Assembly (NCBI RefSeq): GCF_001908375.1 | Contig: NZ_CP017244.1 | Location: 558,001 to 622,000, forward strand | From: Rhizobium etli 8C-3 | Lineage (GTDB): Bacteria; Pseudomonadota; Alphaproteobacteria; Rhizobiales; Rhizobiaceae | Reading direction: 5' to 3' | Length of the DNA: 64,000 nucleotides | In this document: positions 1-8,317 of the stretch, in pieces | How positions within the stretch are numbered: the first letter of the stretch is position 1 | Layout: each line of letters begins with the position of its first letter | Position numbers and translations under genes: made by a program | Notes under the pieces: model-generated | What the model was told of the DNA's origin: nothing | Seen by the model: the letters and a program-made list of their open reading frames with translations, nothing else | The model's database searches: none

Positions 1-2069
1 TCTTGGCCGTGTATGAAGACATTCATTGGGCGGATCCAACCTCGCTGGAGTTGCTCGATCGGGTGATTGACCGCGTGCAGGGCTCGCGGGTACTGGTGGT
101 TATCACGTTTCGTCCTGAGTTCCTGCCACCGTGGCTGGGCTATGCCCATGTCACTGCGCTGACGCTTAGTCGTTTGAGCCGACGGCAGGGCACAGCTATG
201 GTCGAGAGGCTGACCGGTGGCAGGGAGCTGCCCGCCGAAGTACTGGATGACATCATCGCAAAGACAGACGGCGTGCCTCTGTTCCTGGAAGAGCTGACGC
301 GGGCCGTGATTGAGACCAACATGCTCAAGGACGAGGGCGACCATTACTCTCTTGCCAGTCCGCTGTCAGCTATTCCAATTCCAGCCACGCTTCAGGAGTC
401 GCTTTTGGCTCGGCTCGACCGACTCGTCTCTGCTAGGGAGGTAGCGCAGCTTGCAGCCGCAATCGGACGAGAATTCTCACACGAGTTGCTTGTGGCAGCC
501 GCGGCGTTGCCGAAGAGCGAGGTGGAGGATGCGCTGGCCGCCCTTATTGCGTCGGGATTGGTGTTCCGCCACGGGGTTTCTTCGCAGGCGACCTACAGCT
601 TCAAGCACGCGCTTGTACGCGATGCGGCGTATGCGACGCTTGTGCGGACGAAACGGCTGCGCTTGCACGCCGGGATCGCCAGGGCGATCGAGCATGGATT
701 CCCGGAGATCGTCCAGGGGCAACCAGAACTTTTAGCCCAGCACTACTCGGAGGCGGGACTGCCTGCACTGGCGATCGGTTACTGGATCAGGGCCGGGCAA
801 GCCGCGATTGCGCGCTCCGCAACGGCGGAAGCGATTACCCATCTGACAAGAGGGCTGGAACTGCTTGAACCCCTACCTGATGATGCTGCACGGCGCCGGC
901 AGGAACTCGAGCTGCAAGTCGCTCTTGGCGTAGCCCTGATGATTGCCAAGGGTTGGGCAGCGCCGGAGGTCGGGCGTAGCAACGCGCGAGCGCGCGAATT
1001 ATGCGGGCAGCTCGGTGGCTCAAATCGGCTCTTGCCCGTCCTCTACGGGGACTGGGCCTTCCACGTCGTGCGCGCGGAGTTGGAGGCGGGGCGAAAGGCA
1101 GGAGAGGAGCTGCTCCTTCGCGCCCGAGAAGAAGGGGATGTATCGGCTGAAACTGTCGGCAACCGCATCGCTGGAACCGATGCATTCCTTCGCGGCGAGT
1201 TGGTCATCGCCCGCGAATATCTGGAGAGGTCGCTCGCCCTTTATGACCCGCAGCAACACCGCTCCCTCGCCTTCCTGTTCGCCCAGGACCCCCGGGTAGC
1301 AGGGGCGTCCGTCCTATCATGGACGCTGTTCGCTCTTGGCTATCCCGTTCAGGCCCAGACGAAGAGCGACGAGGCGTTGACGGACGCAAGGGAACTGTCC
1401 CACCGCAACACCCTCGGCTATGCCCTGCTTTATGGCTGCATCCTGTCGCAGCTTCGCGGCGACTGGCGAGAGGCACGGGACCGAGCAGACTCACTGATCA
1501 CACTCGCGGGAGCGCAGGGCTCTCCACACTTTCTTGGGGCAGGAATGGTCATTCGAGGCTGGACCTTGGGAGAGACAGGCGAGTTACAGGCGGCCATCAC
1601 TCAGGTTCAAGAAGGTTTGGGGTCGTGGCAGATGACTGGAGCGAGATTCCTGGTTCCATTTTTTCTAAGCTTGCTCGCGCACCTTGAAACCCGAGCCGGC
1701 AAAGCGAAGACGGGGTTGGATTTGCTGACCGACGCGCTGGGTCGGGTGCGCGAAACTGGCGAGCGGTGGTTCGAGGCGGAGCTCCATCGGCTGTCAGGCG
1801 AACTGATGCTGCAGTTGCCGATGGTTGATCGAGCCAGGGTGGAGGCACGGCTCCGGCACGCGATTGATGTCGCCCGAGGGCAACACGCCGACTTGTGGGA
1901 GTTGCGCGCGGCGACAAGTCTCGGCCGGCTACAGATCGGGGAGAATCGGGGCGGCGAAGCTCATGACCTGCTCGCGCCCCTCTATCACAAGTTTACCGAA
2001 GGGTTCGCGACATCGGACCTGCAATCGGCCCAACGTGTTCTTTGTGAGGCCGAAGACCACCGAACGTGA
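1..2069 (+). CDS. AAA ATPase / TPR signalling protein, 3' part
   Basis: The reading frame is already open at the first base, so only the C-terminal ~688 residues are present. It begins at the Walker B region (VYEDIHWADPTSLELL), so the cut lies inside an AAA_16/STAND-type ATPase domain whose Walker A is outside the window. The segment FLEELTRAVIE and a winged-helix-like stretch follow, then several hundred residues of TPR-type helical repeats (for example GRELLEPLPDDAARRRQELEL). In known families this architecture is usually preceded by a class III adenylate/guanylate cyclase domain; that is an inference here because the N-terminus is missing. No catalytic cyclase residues are visible. A cytoplasmic signalling role is likely, ligand unknown. 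Confidence 0.8.
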   Translation, partial: LAVYEDIHWADPTSLELLDRVIDRVQGSRVLVVITFRPEFLPPWLGYAHVTALTLSRLSRRQGTAMVERLTGGRELPAEVLDDIIAKTDGVPLFLEELTRAVIETNMLKDEGDHYSLASPLSAIPIPATLQESLLARLDRLVSAREVAQLAAAIGREFSHELLVAAAALPKSEVEDALAALIASGLVFRHGVSSQATYSFKHALVRDAAYATLVRTKRLRLHAGIARAIEHGFPEIVQGQPELLAQHYSEAGLPALAIGYWIRAGQAAIARSATAEAITHLTRGLELLEPLPDDAARRRQELELQVALGVALMIAKGWAAPEVGRSNARARELCGQLGGSNRLLPVLYGDWAFHVVRAELEAGRKAGEELLLRAREEGDVSAETVGNRIAGTDAFLRGELVIAREYLERSLALYDPQQHRSLAFLFAQDPRVAGASVLSWTLFALGYPVQAQTKSDEALTDARELSHRNTLGYALLYGCILSQLRGDWREARDRADSLITLAGAQGSPHFLGAGMVIRGWTLGETGELQAAITQVQEGLGSWQMTGARFLVPFFLSLLAHLETRAGKAKTGLDLLTDALGRVRETGERWFEAELHRLSGELMLQLPMVDRARVEARLRHAIDVARGQHADLWELRAATSLGRLQIGENRGGEAHDLLAPLYHKFTEGFATSDLQSAQRVLCEAEDHRT

Positions 2070-2362
2070 TCACAGACTTCGGCAGCCCAAGGGTGCTGGC
2101 TCCGACCAGCGTTCATGGACCATAAGGATCGGTCTTTGTTGTCGGTTCGAAACCGGCCCTGGCTTTCGCTTGGCGACACACGCTTTCTTGCGGCTTGCTC
2201 GAACTCGATGCAGAGCGTTCCATACCGCAAAAAGCGCCATTGAAACGGCGCCAACATCGCCCACTTCGACACGCGGACGTCCAGTCCGAGCGGCGTAACA
2301 TTGTCTTACGCAGATCGTGGCGAGCGTATGCGGTGCGCATGGATACGCACCGCACACAGGAC
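2070..2362. other. intergenic, no gene recognised
   Basis: This spacer lies between convergent genes. Around 2139-2166 it contains a T-arm-like hairpin (GTCGG, loop TTCGAAA, CCGGC) next to an anticodon-arm-like stem, but no matching acceptor stem was found. At most it is a tRNA-like remnant. No convincing ORF was seen on either strand. Confidence 0.4.
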
Positions 2363-3364
2363 TTATAGAGAAGCTTCGATTTTCTTTGCTGCTTCAGGCG
2401 AGACCCACTTGCTCCAGAGGTTCTTGTTCTCTTTCAGGAAGTGTTTCGCGCCATCTTCGCCGGACGCTTGATTTTCAGTCATCCAGGCCATCAACTTGCC
2501 GACCGTGTCATTGCTCCAGGAGCGCTTTTCGAGATAGCTCATGACTGCAGGACCGACCTTTTCCGAGAATGGTTTCGCCACAAGGGTTACGACCTTGTCG
2601 ACAGGCCAGGCATTCGGCTTCGGATCAGGGCAATCGGCCACGGTGTTGCATCGCTTCCATTCGGGCGCATCATGGGGCACACCGGCATCAAGCTTTACCA
2701 TTTCATACTTGCCCAGAAGCGCAGTGGGAGCCCAGTAATATGTCGCAAAGCCCTGCTGGCGCTCATAGGCTTTTGCAATCGCCCCATCGAGGCCGGCGGC
2801 CGAACCAGTGTCAACAAGGGTGAAACCCGCCTTGTCAGCGTCGAAAGCCTTGTAGAGTTGCGAAGTGACGATCGTTCCTCCCCAACCCTGGGGCCCGTTG
2901 AAAATCGCGCCCTTCTTCGAATCCTCCGCATCTGGGACAAGTTCGGGGTGCTTCAGCATGTCGGGGATTGTCTTGAGGTCGGGATGAGCCTCGGCAAGAT
3001 ACTTCGGTATCCACCAGCCTTGAACGCCGCCATCAGGAAGAGGGGAGCCGACTTGAATGATCTGACCCTCTTCCGTTCCTTTCTTCACGACATCCGGCAG
3101 AAGGTCGATCCAAGCTTCGGGCGCGATATCCGGCTGGCCCTTCTCCGCCATCGAAGTGATGGTCGGAACCGTGTCACCAACGGTGATGTCAACGTTACAT
3201 CCATAGCCTTCATTCAGAATAATCTTGTCGAGGTTCGAAAGAACCTCTGCGCTTTGCCAATTCATGCTGGCAATCGTCACGCTTCCACATTCTGCGGCGC
3301 TGACAAGCGATGTTGCGCCGAGAAGGCCGAACATCAGGCATGTTGATGCAAGGAGTTTGTTCAT
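2363..3364 (-). CDS. glycine betaine / proline betaine ABC transporter substrate-binding protein (OpuAC family)
   Basis: A 333-residue periplasmic binding protein with a clear signal peptide (MNKLLAST...LVSAAECGS). The OpuAC fold is recognisable from IASMNWQSAEVLSNLDKIIL at the start of the mature protein, PDIAPEAWIDLLPD, and the aromatic GWWIPKYLAEAHPDLKTI segment typical of quaternary-ammonium binders. AGGGAA sits just upstream of the ATG. It is the last gene of a minus-strand run after the TetR regulator and the ProC-like gene, 67 bp downstream of the latter. No permease or ATPase gene accompanies it, so it must feed a transporter encoded elsewhere. Next to StcD, proline betaine or a related methylated proline is the likely ligand (inference). 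Confidence 0.85.
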   Translation of the reverse strand: MNKLLASTCLMFGLLGATSLVSAAECGSVTIASMNWQSAEVLSNLDKIILNEGYGCNVDITVGDTVPTITSMAEKGQPDIAPEAWIDLLPDVVKKGTEEGQIIQVGSPLPDGGVQGWWIPKYLAEAHPDLKTIPDMLKHPELVPDAEDSKKGAIFNGPQGWGGTIVTSQLYKAFDADKAGFTLVDTGSAAGLDGAIAKAYERQQGFATYYWAPTALLGKYEMVKLDAGVPHDAPEWKRCNTVADCPDPKPNAWPVDKVVTLVAKPFSEKVGPAVMSYLEKRSWSNDTVGKLMAWMTENQASGEDGAKHFLKENKNLWSKWVSPEAAKKIEASL

Positions 3365-3431
3365 TATCGTTCCCTTTGTTGAGCGGCGCTTTTTTGAAGC
3401 GGGGCGCTGCGTTAGCTCGCGCAGGCGGTCG

Positions 3432-4226
3432 TCAGGAGACGTCTCCCATACTCACCGATTTTTTGGATGCTGCCGAAAGTCCTTCCGAAACGGCGGATTC
3501 CAGGCCAAAAGCGCGCATCGCCTCGATCGCCGCTGCGGTCGTGCCTCGATAATTGAGAAACGAATTAACGACGTTGTTCGGACACTCATCTCGATGCTCG
3601 AGCAAAGCTCCGGCCCCTATCAGCACCGTGTTCACGGCGCGCCGTGCGATATCTATGGGAAGACCGTGGTCGACGGCATCTTTCATCATCGCGGCGGCAA
3701 ACAGCGCCGGAAACGCTGGCCCCGACCCGGACAAGCCAGTCAAATAGTCAATATCGCTTTCGCCAATCACTTCGTCTTCGACGCCAAAAGCATGAAAGAT
3801 GCGACGTGCGATGCTTCGATCGGTCTCGTCCATGCCACCTGATGCAATCCAGGGCGTATAGGATCGGCCAACTTCAGCGGCGGCGTTGGGTATGGCGCGG
3901 ACAACCCGGCTCGTTTGATGATGTGCCGCAAGCTGATGCAGGCGGATTCCCGCCATAACAGAGATGACGAGTTTGCCGTGGGCGTCGACCGATAGAGAGG
4001 GCCAATCGGCCGGACGGACAGAAACGATGATCACGTCCGATCGATCCGCAAGTTCCTGGTTGTCTTGCGTGCAGGGAACGTTCGGAAAAGACGCGGGCCT
4101 CTCATGCCGGTAGGAGAGCGTGAGTGCCTTGTGCTCAACAACGTCCTTGTTGAGGATCGCGCTGGCAAGGGCTTTCCCAAGCCACCCTCCGCCACCGATC
4201 ACGCCGATCCTGATTGAGTCCTGCAT
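3432..4226 (-). CDS. pyrroline-5-carboxylate reductase-like oxidoreductase
   Basis: A 264-residue ProC-family protein. The N-terminal Rossmann motif is IRIGVIGGGGWLGKALASAI, and the family's C-terminal GLSGSGPAFPALFAAAMMKDA dimer segment is present. ProC reduces pyrroline-5-carboxylate to proline with NAD(P)H. The start was set at MQDSIRIG (4226) because an upstream in-frame start would run into the TetR gene; this leaves an 11-bp gap and suggests cotranscription. Near a demethylase that yields proline, it may act on a pyrroline intermediate rather than be the housekeeping ProC; this is inference from context. Confidence 0.8.
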   Translation of the reverse strand: MQDSIRIGVIGGGGWLGKALASAILNKDVVEHKALTLSYRHERPASFPNVPCTQDNQELADRSDVIIVSVRPADWPSLSVDAHGKLVISVMAGIRLHQLAAHHQTSRVVRAIPNAAAEVGRSYTPWIASGGMDETDRSIARRIFHAFGVEDEVIGESDIDYLTGLSGSGPAFPALFAAAMMKDAVDHGLPIDIARRAVNTVLIGAGALLEHRDECPNNVVNSFLNYRGTTAAAIEAMRAFGLESAVSEGLSAASKKSVSMGDVS

Positions 4227-4236
4227 CCGCTTCTTC

Positions 4237-4866
4237 TCATTTCGGTTTATAGCCATGCCTGGCAAAGAAGCGGTCAAGCTCTCTTTGCTGGGGGATCTGG
4301 CCGGTGTAGATCGCGATATATTCGGGAATACGCTTCATTCGTACCGCGATCTCTTCGCGGGACTGCATCGAGATGTAGCCAATCTGAACGAGATAGGTCG
4401 TCCGGGCTCGGACGTCGGCTGGTGTTTCCTCGTATCCAAAGCGCACGAACATCCGCTTGAGCGCCTCAAGCCGAACTTGATCTGCCTTCTGGACTTCCAA
4501 AAGAATCTCTTCGGATTGCAGCGCCCAACTGCGCACTGCAAATTCGAACTTGGAGTCAAACAAGTTCTGATCGATCCAGCAGTCAAAAACGTTAAGCATG
4601 GCCTCGGCAAGTGATTCCGCGTAGGCTTCACTCTGCTTTATTATGTTTCCTGTGTTTTTTTCTCGCCATCGCCCAATCAGGCCGACAAGCAATTCTTCTC
4701 GATCCTTGAAGAACCAATAGAAGCTCGTCCGAGAAAGGTTGAGTTTCTTGGCCAGGGGGAGAATTTTCACTGAATCAACGCCCGACTCCAGCAGAGATTC
4801 GTAGGCCGCTTCCAGCCATCCCTCCTGCGATCCGCGCCAACCGGTATCGTTCAAAGCCTGCTCCAT
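4237..4866 (-). CDS. TetR-family transcriptional regulator
   Basis: A 209-residue regulator. The N-terminal helix-turn-helix is visible as VKILPLAKKLNLSRTSFYWF followed by FKDREELLVGLIGRW, the usual TetR layout, with a helical ligand-binding domain after it. The start is MEQALNDTG at 4866, preceded by a strong AGGAGG. It is transcribed divergently from the stcD-like gene, and the 148-bp gap holds a large inverted repeat (4906-4969) suited to control both directions. Together with the downstream ProC-like and betaine-binding genes it probably forms one transcript. A methylated proline or its product is the likely inducer (inference). Confidence 0.85.
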   Translation of the reverse strand: MEQALNDTGWRGSQEGWLEAAYESLLESGVDSVKILPLAKKLNLSRTSFYWFFKDREELLVGLIGRWREKNTGNIIKQSEAYAESLAEAMLNVFDCWIDQNLFDSKFEFAVRSWALQSEEILLEVQKADQVRLEALKRMFVRFGYEETPADVRARTTYLVQIGYISMQSREEIAVRMKRIPEYIAIYTGQIPQQRELDRFFARHGYKPK

Positions 4867-4905
4867 GATTGACCTCCTAACAAAAAATAAAATCCGACAC
4901 AAGAA

Positions 4906-4969
4906 AAATGTACACATATGTCAACAAAAACGACTTAAGTGTTTTGTTGGTTGACACATGTGTACATTT
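4906..4969. promoter_or_regulatory. divergent TetR operator / promoter dyad
   Basis: Two 19-bp arms form an inverted repeat with one mismatch: 4906-4924 (AAATGTACACATATGTCAA) and 4951-4969 (TTGACACATGTGTACATTT). Each arm carries a TTGACA-type -35 hexamer reading outward, one toward the tetR gene and one toward the demethylase gene. A bound repressor would therefore cover both promoters. The right arm also contains the 10-bp palindrome ACACATGTGT. Confidence 0.7.
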
Positions 4970-5014
4970 CCGCTTAGCGTCTAGGCACAACCGTACTAGT
5001 CCGGAGCCCGACAG

Positions 5015-7051
5015 ATGTCGAACGATCCTCTCCTTCAGCCGTATCAGCTCAAGCACCTGAAGCTTCGCAACCGCATCATCGTGACGTCGCACGAGCCGGC
5101 ATACCCTGAAGATGGTATGCCCAAGGAGCGCTATCTCGCCTACACCGTGGAAAGGGCAAAGGGCGGTGTCGCCATGACGATGACGGCCGGCTCTGCGGCT
5201 GTTTCGAAAGACAGTCCGCCCGTTTTCAACAACCTGCTCGCCTACAAGGATGAGATCGTGCCGTGGCTGAAGGCAATGACCGATGCGGTCCATGAAGAAG
5301 GAGCAGCGATCATGATCCAGCTCACTCACCTCGGCCGTCGCACGCGCTGGGACAAGGGCGACTGGCTTCCCATTGTCGCACCGTCGCATCAGCGCGAGGC
5401 TTCGCACCGGGCTTTCCCCAAGAAGATCGAAGATTGGGACATCGAGCGCATCATCAAGGATTTTGCCGACGCTGCAGAACGCATGAAGGCCGGGGGCATG
5501 GACGGAGTCGAACTGGAGGCCTATGGACACCTGCTTGACCAGTTCGTGTCCCCGCTGACAAACGAACTCGAAGGTCCCTACGGTGGTTCGCTCGACAATC
5601 GCATGCGCTTCTGTCTGGATGTTCTAAAAGCGATCCGCAAACGGGTCGGAGAGGAATTCATTCTAGGAATACGCTACACTGCTGATGAATGTCTTCCCGG
5701 CGGCACCGGCAAGGCTGACGGCCTCGAAATTTCCAAGCGCCTCAAGGAAAGCGGCCTCATTGACTACTTGAATGTGATCCGCGGTCATATCGACACCGAC
5801 GCCGGCCTCACAGATGTCATCCCGATCCAGGGAATGGCGAACTCCCCGCACCTCGATTTTGCAGGTGAAATTCGCGCCGCGACGGATTTCCCCACCTTCC
5901 ACGCCGCCAAAATCCCGGATGTTGCAACCGCCCGCCATGCGATTGCGTCGGGCAAGGTCGATATGATCGGTATGACTCGTGCTCATATGACGGATCCGCA
6001 TATCGTTCGCAAAATCATGGAAAAGCGCGAAGAGGACATCCGGCCCTGCGTCGGCGCCAACTACTGTTTGGACCGCATTTACCAGGGTGGGGCGGCCTAT
6101 TGCATCCACAATGCCGCGACCGGTCGCGAGCTGACTATGCCGCATGTGGTCAAAAAGGCGGATATTCGTAAGAAAGTTCTCGTCATCGGCGCAGGCCCAG
6201 GAGGGCTTGAAGCTGCAAGGGTTGCAGCCGAGCGCGGACATGATGTCGTCGTATTCGAGGCGGCCAACGATCCCGGCGGCCAAATCCGCTTGACGGCCCA
6301 AAGCGAGCGCCGCAGGGAAATGATCAGCATCATCGACTGGCGGATGAACCAGTGCGAAAAGAACGGGGTGGTCTTCCATTTCAACACCTGGGCGGAAGCC
6401 GACACGGTGGAGACGGAGAGGCCCGACGTGGTGATCATCGCCACCGGTGGCATGCCGCATACAGACGTCCTCTCCACGGGTAATGAACTGGTCGTCTCGG
6501 CCTGGGACATCATCTCAGGCGACGTGAAACCAGGAAGCAACGTTCTTATCTTCGACGACGCGGGCGACCACGCAGGGCTGCAGGCTGCCGAGTTCATTGC
6601 CAAGGCGGGCGCCAAGGTGGAAATCATGACACCTGACCGGTCCTTCGCTCCGGAAGTCATGGCGATGAACCTGGTGCCCTATATGCGGTCGCTTCAGAAC
6701 CTCGACGTCACCTTCACCGTGACCTTCAGGCTTGAAGCGGTCGAAAAGGACGGCAATCAGCTCATTGCCCATGTCGGCAGCGACTACGGCGGTGTCGCGA
6801 AGCAGCGCACAGTGGACCAGGTCGTCATCAACCACGGGACAATCCCGCTCGATGAACTTTATTTCGAGCTAAAACCCTTTTCCGCCAATCTCGGCGAAAT
6901 TTCGCAACAGCAATTGATCTCCGGCGAACCCCAGGCAGTTGTGCGCAATCCTGAAGGGAGATTCCAACTCTTCCGGATCGGTGATGCTGTGGCCGCTCGC
7001 AACACCCATGCTGCCATCTATGATGGGTTGCGCATCGCCAAGGACCTCTGA
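5015..7051 (+). CDS. stcD: N-methylproline demethylase (StcD-type flavin oxidoreductase)
   Basis: A 678-residue protein of the trimethylamine dehydrogenase / 2,4-dienoyl-CoA reductase family: an old-yellow-enzyme barrel with FMN (about 1-340), a cysteine motif, then a FAD/NAD Rossmann region (IGAGPGGLEAARVAAERG, about 388-415). Length and sequence fit StcD of rhizobial stachydrine catabolism, which removes the N-methyl group of N-methylproline to give proline and formaldehyde. The iron-sulfur motif is C345-x5-C351-x11-C363: the usual second cysteine of C-x2-C-x3-C-x11-C is Ala348. It is divergent from a TetR gene and upstream of an etfA remnant and formaldehyde dehydrogenase, which supports the role. 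The assignment within the family rests on recognition, not alignment. Confidence 0.75.
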   Translation: MSNDPLLQPYQLKHLKLRNRIIVTSHEPAYPEDGMPKERYLAYTVERAKGGVAMTMTAGSAAVSKDSPPVFNNLLAYKDEIVPWLKAMTDAVHEEGAAIMIQLTHLGRRTRWDKGDWLPIVAPSHQREASHRAFPKKIEDWDIERIIKDFADAAERMKAGGMDGVELEAYGHLLDQFVSPLTNELEGPYGGSLDNRMRFCLDVLKAIRKRVGEEFILGIRYTADECLPGGTGKADGLEISKRLKESGLIDYLNVIRGHIDTDAGLTDVIPIQGMANSPHLDFAGEIRAATDFPTFHAAKIPDVATARHAIASGKVDMIGMTRAHMTDPHIVRKIMEKREEDIRPCVGANYCLDRIYQGGAAYCIHNAATGRELTMPHVVKKADIRKKVLVIGAGPGGLEAARVAAERGHDVVVFEAANDPGGQIRLTAQSERRREMISIIDWRMNQCEKNGVVFHFNTWAEADTVETERPDVVIIATGGMPHTDVLSTGNELVVSAWDIISGDVKPGSNVLIFDDAGDHAGLQAAEFIAKAGAKVEIMTPDRSFAPEVMAMNLVPYMRSLQNLDVTFTVTFRLEAVEKDGNQLIAHVGSDYGGVAKQRTVDQVVINHGTIPLDELYFELKPFSANLGEISQQQLISGEPQAVVRNPEGRFQLFRIGDAVAARNTHAAIYDGLRIAKDL

Positions 7052-7129
7052 CGAAAAGCGGTCCGAAATGTCGGACAGCCAACCTTCACGCAGTGCCGTC
7101 GGTGCTGTAGCCGGCAAGGGCGCCAAGGC

Positions 7130-7461
7130 TTGCCCGACACCTTCAAACAGCCGATCTATACCGGCAACGCCATCCAGACGGTGCAGGCTCGCCGCTACCG
7201 AGACCAACGGGTCGGACCCGGTCGAGGCGATGCCGGCCATTTCCGATCCGGGTCTTTCGACCTTCCAAGGACGCGCTGTCGGCTTCCGACCGTCCGGAGC
7301 TGACCTCGTCAAAGATCATCATCTTGGGCGGCCGGGCACTCGGCTCGTCCAAGAAGTTCAGGCAACTCAAGGACGAGGAGACCCTGATCTTCCAGGTCGC
7401 AGACTACGAACTCGTCGCCGATCTCTTCGAAGCCCTGCCGGAACTGCAGAGTTCAATTTGA
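7130..7461 (+). pseudogene. etfA remnant (electron transfer flavoprotein alpha subunit)
   Basis: Three stretches of EtfA are readable in different frames, in the correct order. LPDTFKQPIYTGNAIQTVQA starts at 7130. SDPVEAMPAISDPGLSTF follows. KDALSASDRPELTSSKIIIL then GGRALGSSKKF runs into DEETLIFQVADYELVADLF and ends ALPELQSSI-stop at 7461. At least two frameshifts and a large internal deletion (the FAD-binding core between GGRALGSSKKF and the C-terminal tail) make it non-functional. It sits directly after the flavin-dependent demethylase, where an ETF partner would be expected, so this operon once carried its own electron acceptor. Confidence 0.8.
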
Positions 7462-7556
7462 TCGTAGTTATTTTTTCGTGTTAACAGCCGCGACGATCCA
7501 ACCCATGAACGTGCTGCCTCAGTCGCAGTCCGGTTTTATCCACGGCGGAGAAAAAC

Positions 7557-8252
7557 ATGCCGCAAGTCTCGACACCACTCAATCGGAGCGCGGACCTGCT
7601 ACTCAATGACGACAGCGCGCCAATACGACGACAGGTCTCCGTGCTTGGCGGAGGTTTTCGTCCCCGAGCTCTGCAGGAGGTTCTCAACGCAATTGGCGAC
7701 GTCCTTTTGTCGTCCCAGGCTCCTGTCATGGCAAGTTACATTGCGGGCAAGATATACCAGAGACTCGAAAAACGAGGTGCTGCCAGGCGCGTCGATACCG
7801 CCACCCCGCTGAAACCAGAGCATTTTGAGCGCGCACTCTTTAATCTGCATGCCTCTCTGCCGCGATTTGCTGCCGGCGCGAGAGGCTTGGCGGAATTGAA
7901 AGAACAGCTCAATTGGCGAAGCGGCCGGACCGGCCCATTTGCAAGCCTCAGATTTGAGCAATCTCACGCTCATGCGATCGTTGTCGGACCTCGTGGCCTT
8001 GAGGAACGCAGTGACGTGCGCCTCGGGCTGACCTTAATGGCCCCCTATAGCCGTTTCCCAGATCACGTGCAGTTTCATTCACGTGTATTCCTGCTTCTGT
8101 CCGGTGGCGAAGTTTGCCTGGACGACAGCAATTGGCTCCGCGCCACTCCAGGGACCGTCTTCTTCAATGAAGCTGGCAAGAAGTTCGCGATGCGATGCAC
8201 TGCTGAACCCCTGTTGGCAGTCTGGTGCCACGTCGAGGACGCGTCTCTTTGA
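7557..8252 (+). CDS. DMSP-lyase-like cupin, metal ligands degenerate
   Basis: A 231-residue protein resembling the dimethylsulfoniopropionate lyase (DddQ-like) cupin family: helical N-terminal half, then a C-terminal cupin (GLTLMAPYSRFPDH, FLLLSGGEVCLDD, EPLLAVWCHVEDAS). The expected metal motif of the type HxHxxxE...Y reads H170-V-Q-F-H-S-R-V-F here. The second His position is Gln, the Glu positions are Ser/Arg, the Tyr is Phe, and the later His before 'AM' is Phe (KKFAM). A working metal lyase site is therefore unlikely. It lies between the etfA remnant and formaldehyde dehydrogenase. It may be a ligand-binding or decaying relative; no function is claimed. Confidence 0.6.
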   Translation: MPQVSTPLNRSADLLLNDDSAPIRRQVSVLGGGFRPRALQEVLNAIGDVLLSSQAPVMASYIAGKIYQRLEKRGAARRVDTATPLKPEHFERALFNLHASLPRFAAGARGLAELKEQLNWRSGRTGPFASLRFEQSHAHAIVVGPRGLEERSDVRLGLTLMAPYSRFPDHVQFHSRVFLLLSGGEVCLDDSNWLRATPGTVFFNEAGKKFAMRCTAEPLLAVWCHVEDASL

Positions 8253-8317
8253 TCGGCAGGATGATTTGACCGAATAATATGTGAACTTTGAAACGAAATC
8301 AGGAAGGAAGCAAACCC

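Noticed and set aside
2090..2175. tRNA-like sequence with a T-arm hairpin (TTCGAAA loop)
   Set aside because: The anticodon loop would have nine bases and no acceptor stem pairs; at most a degenerate relic.
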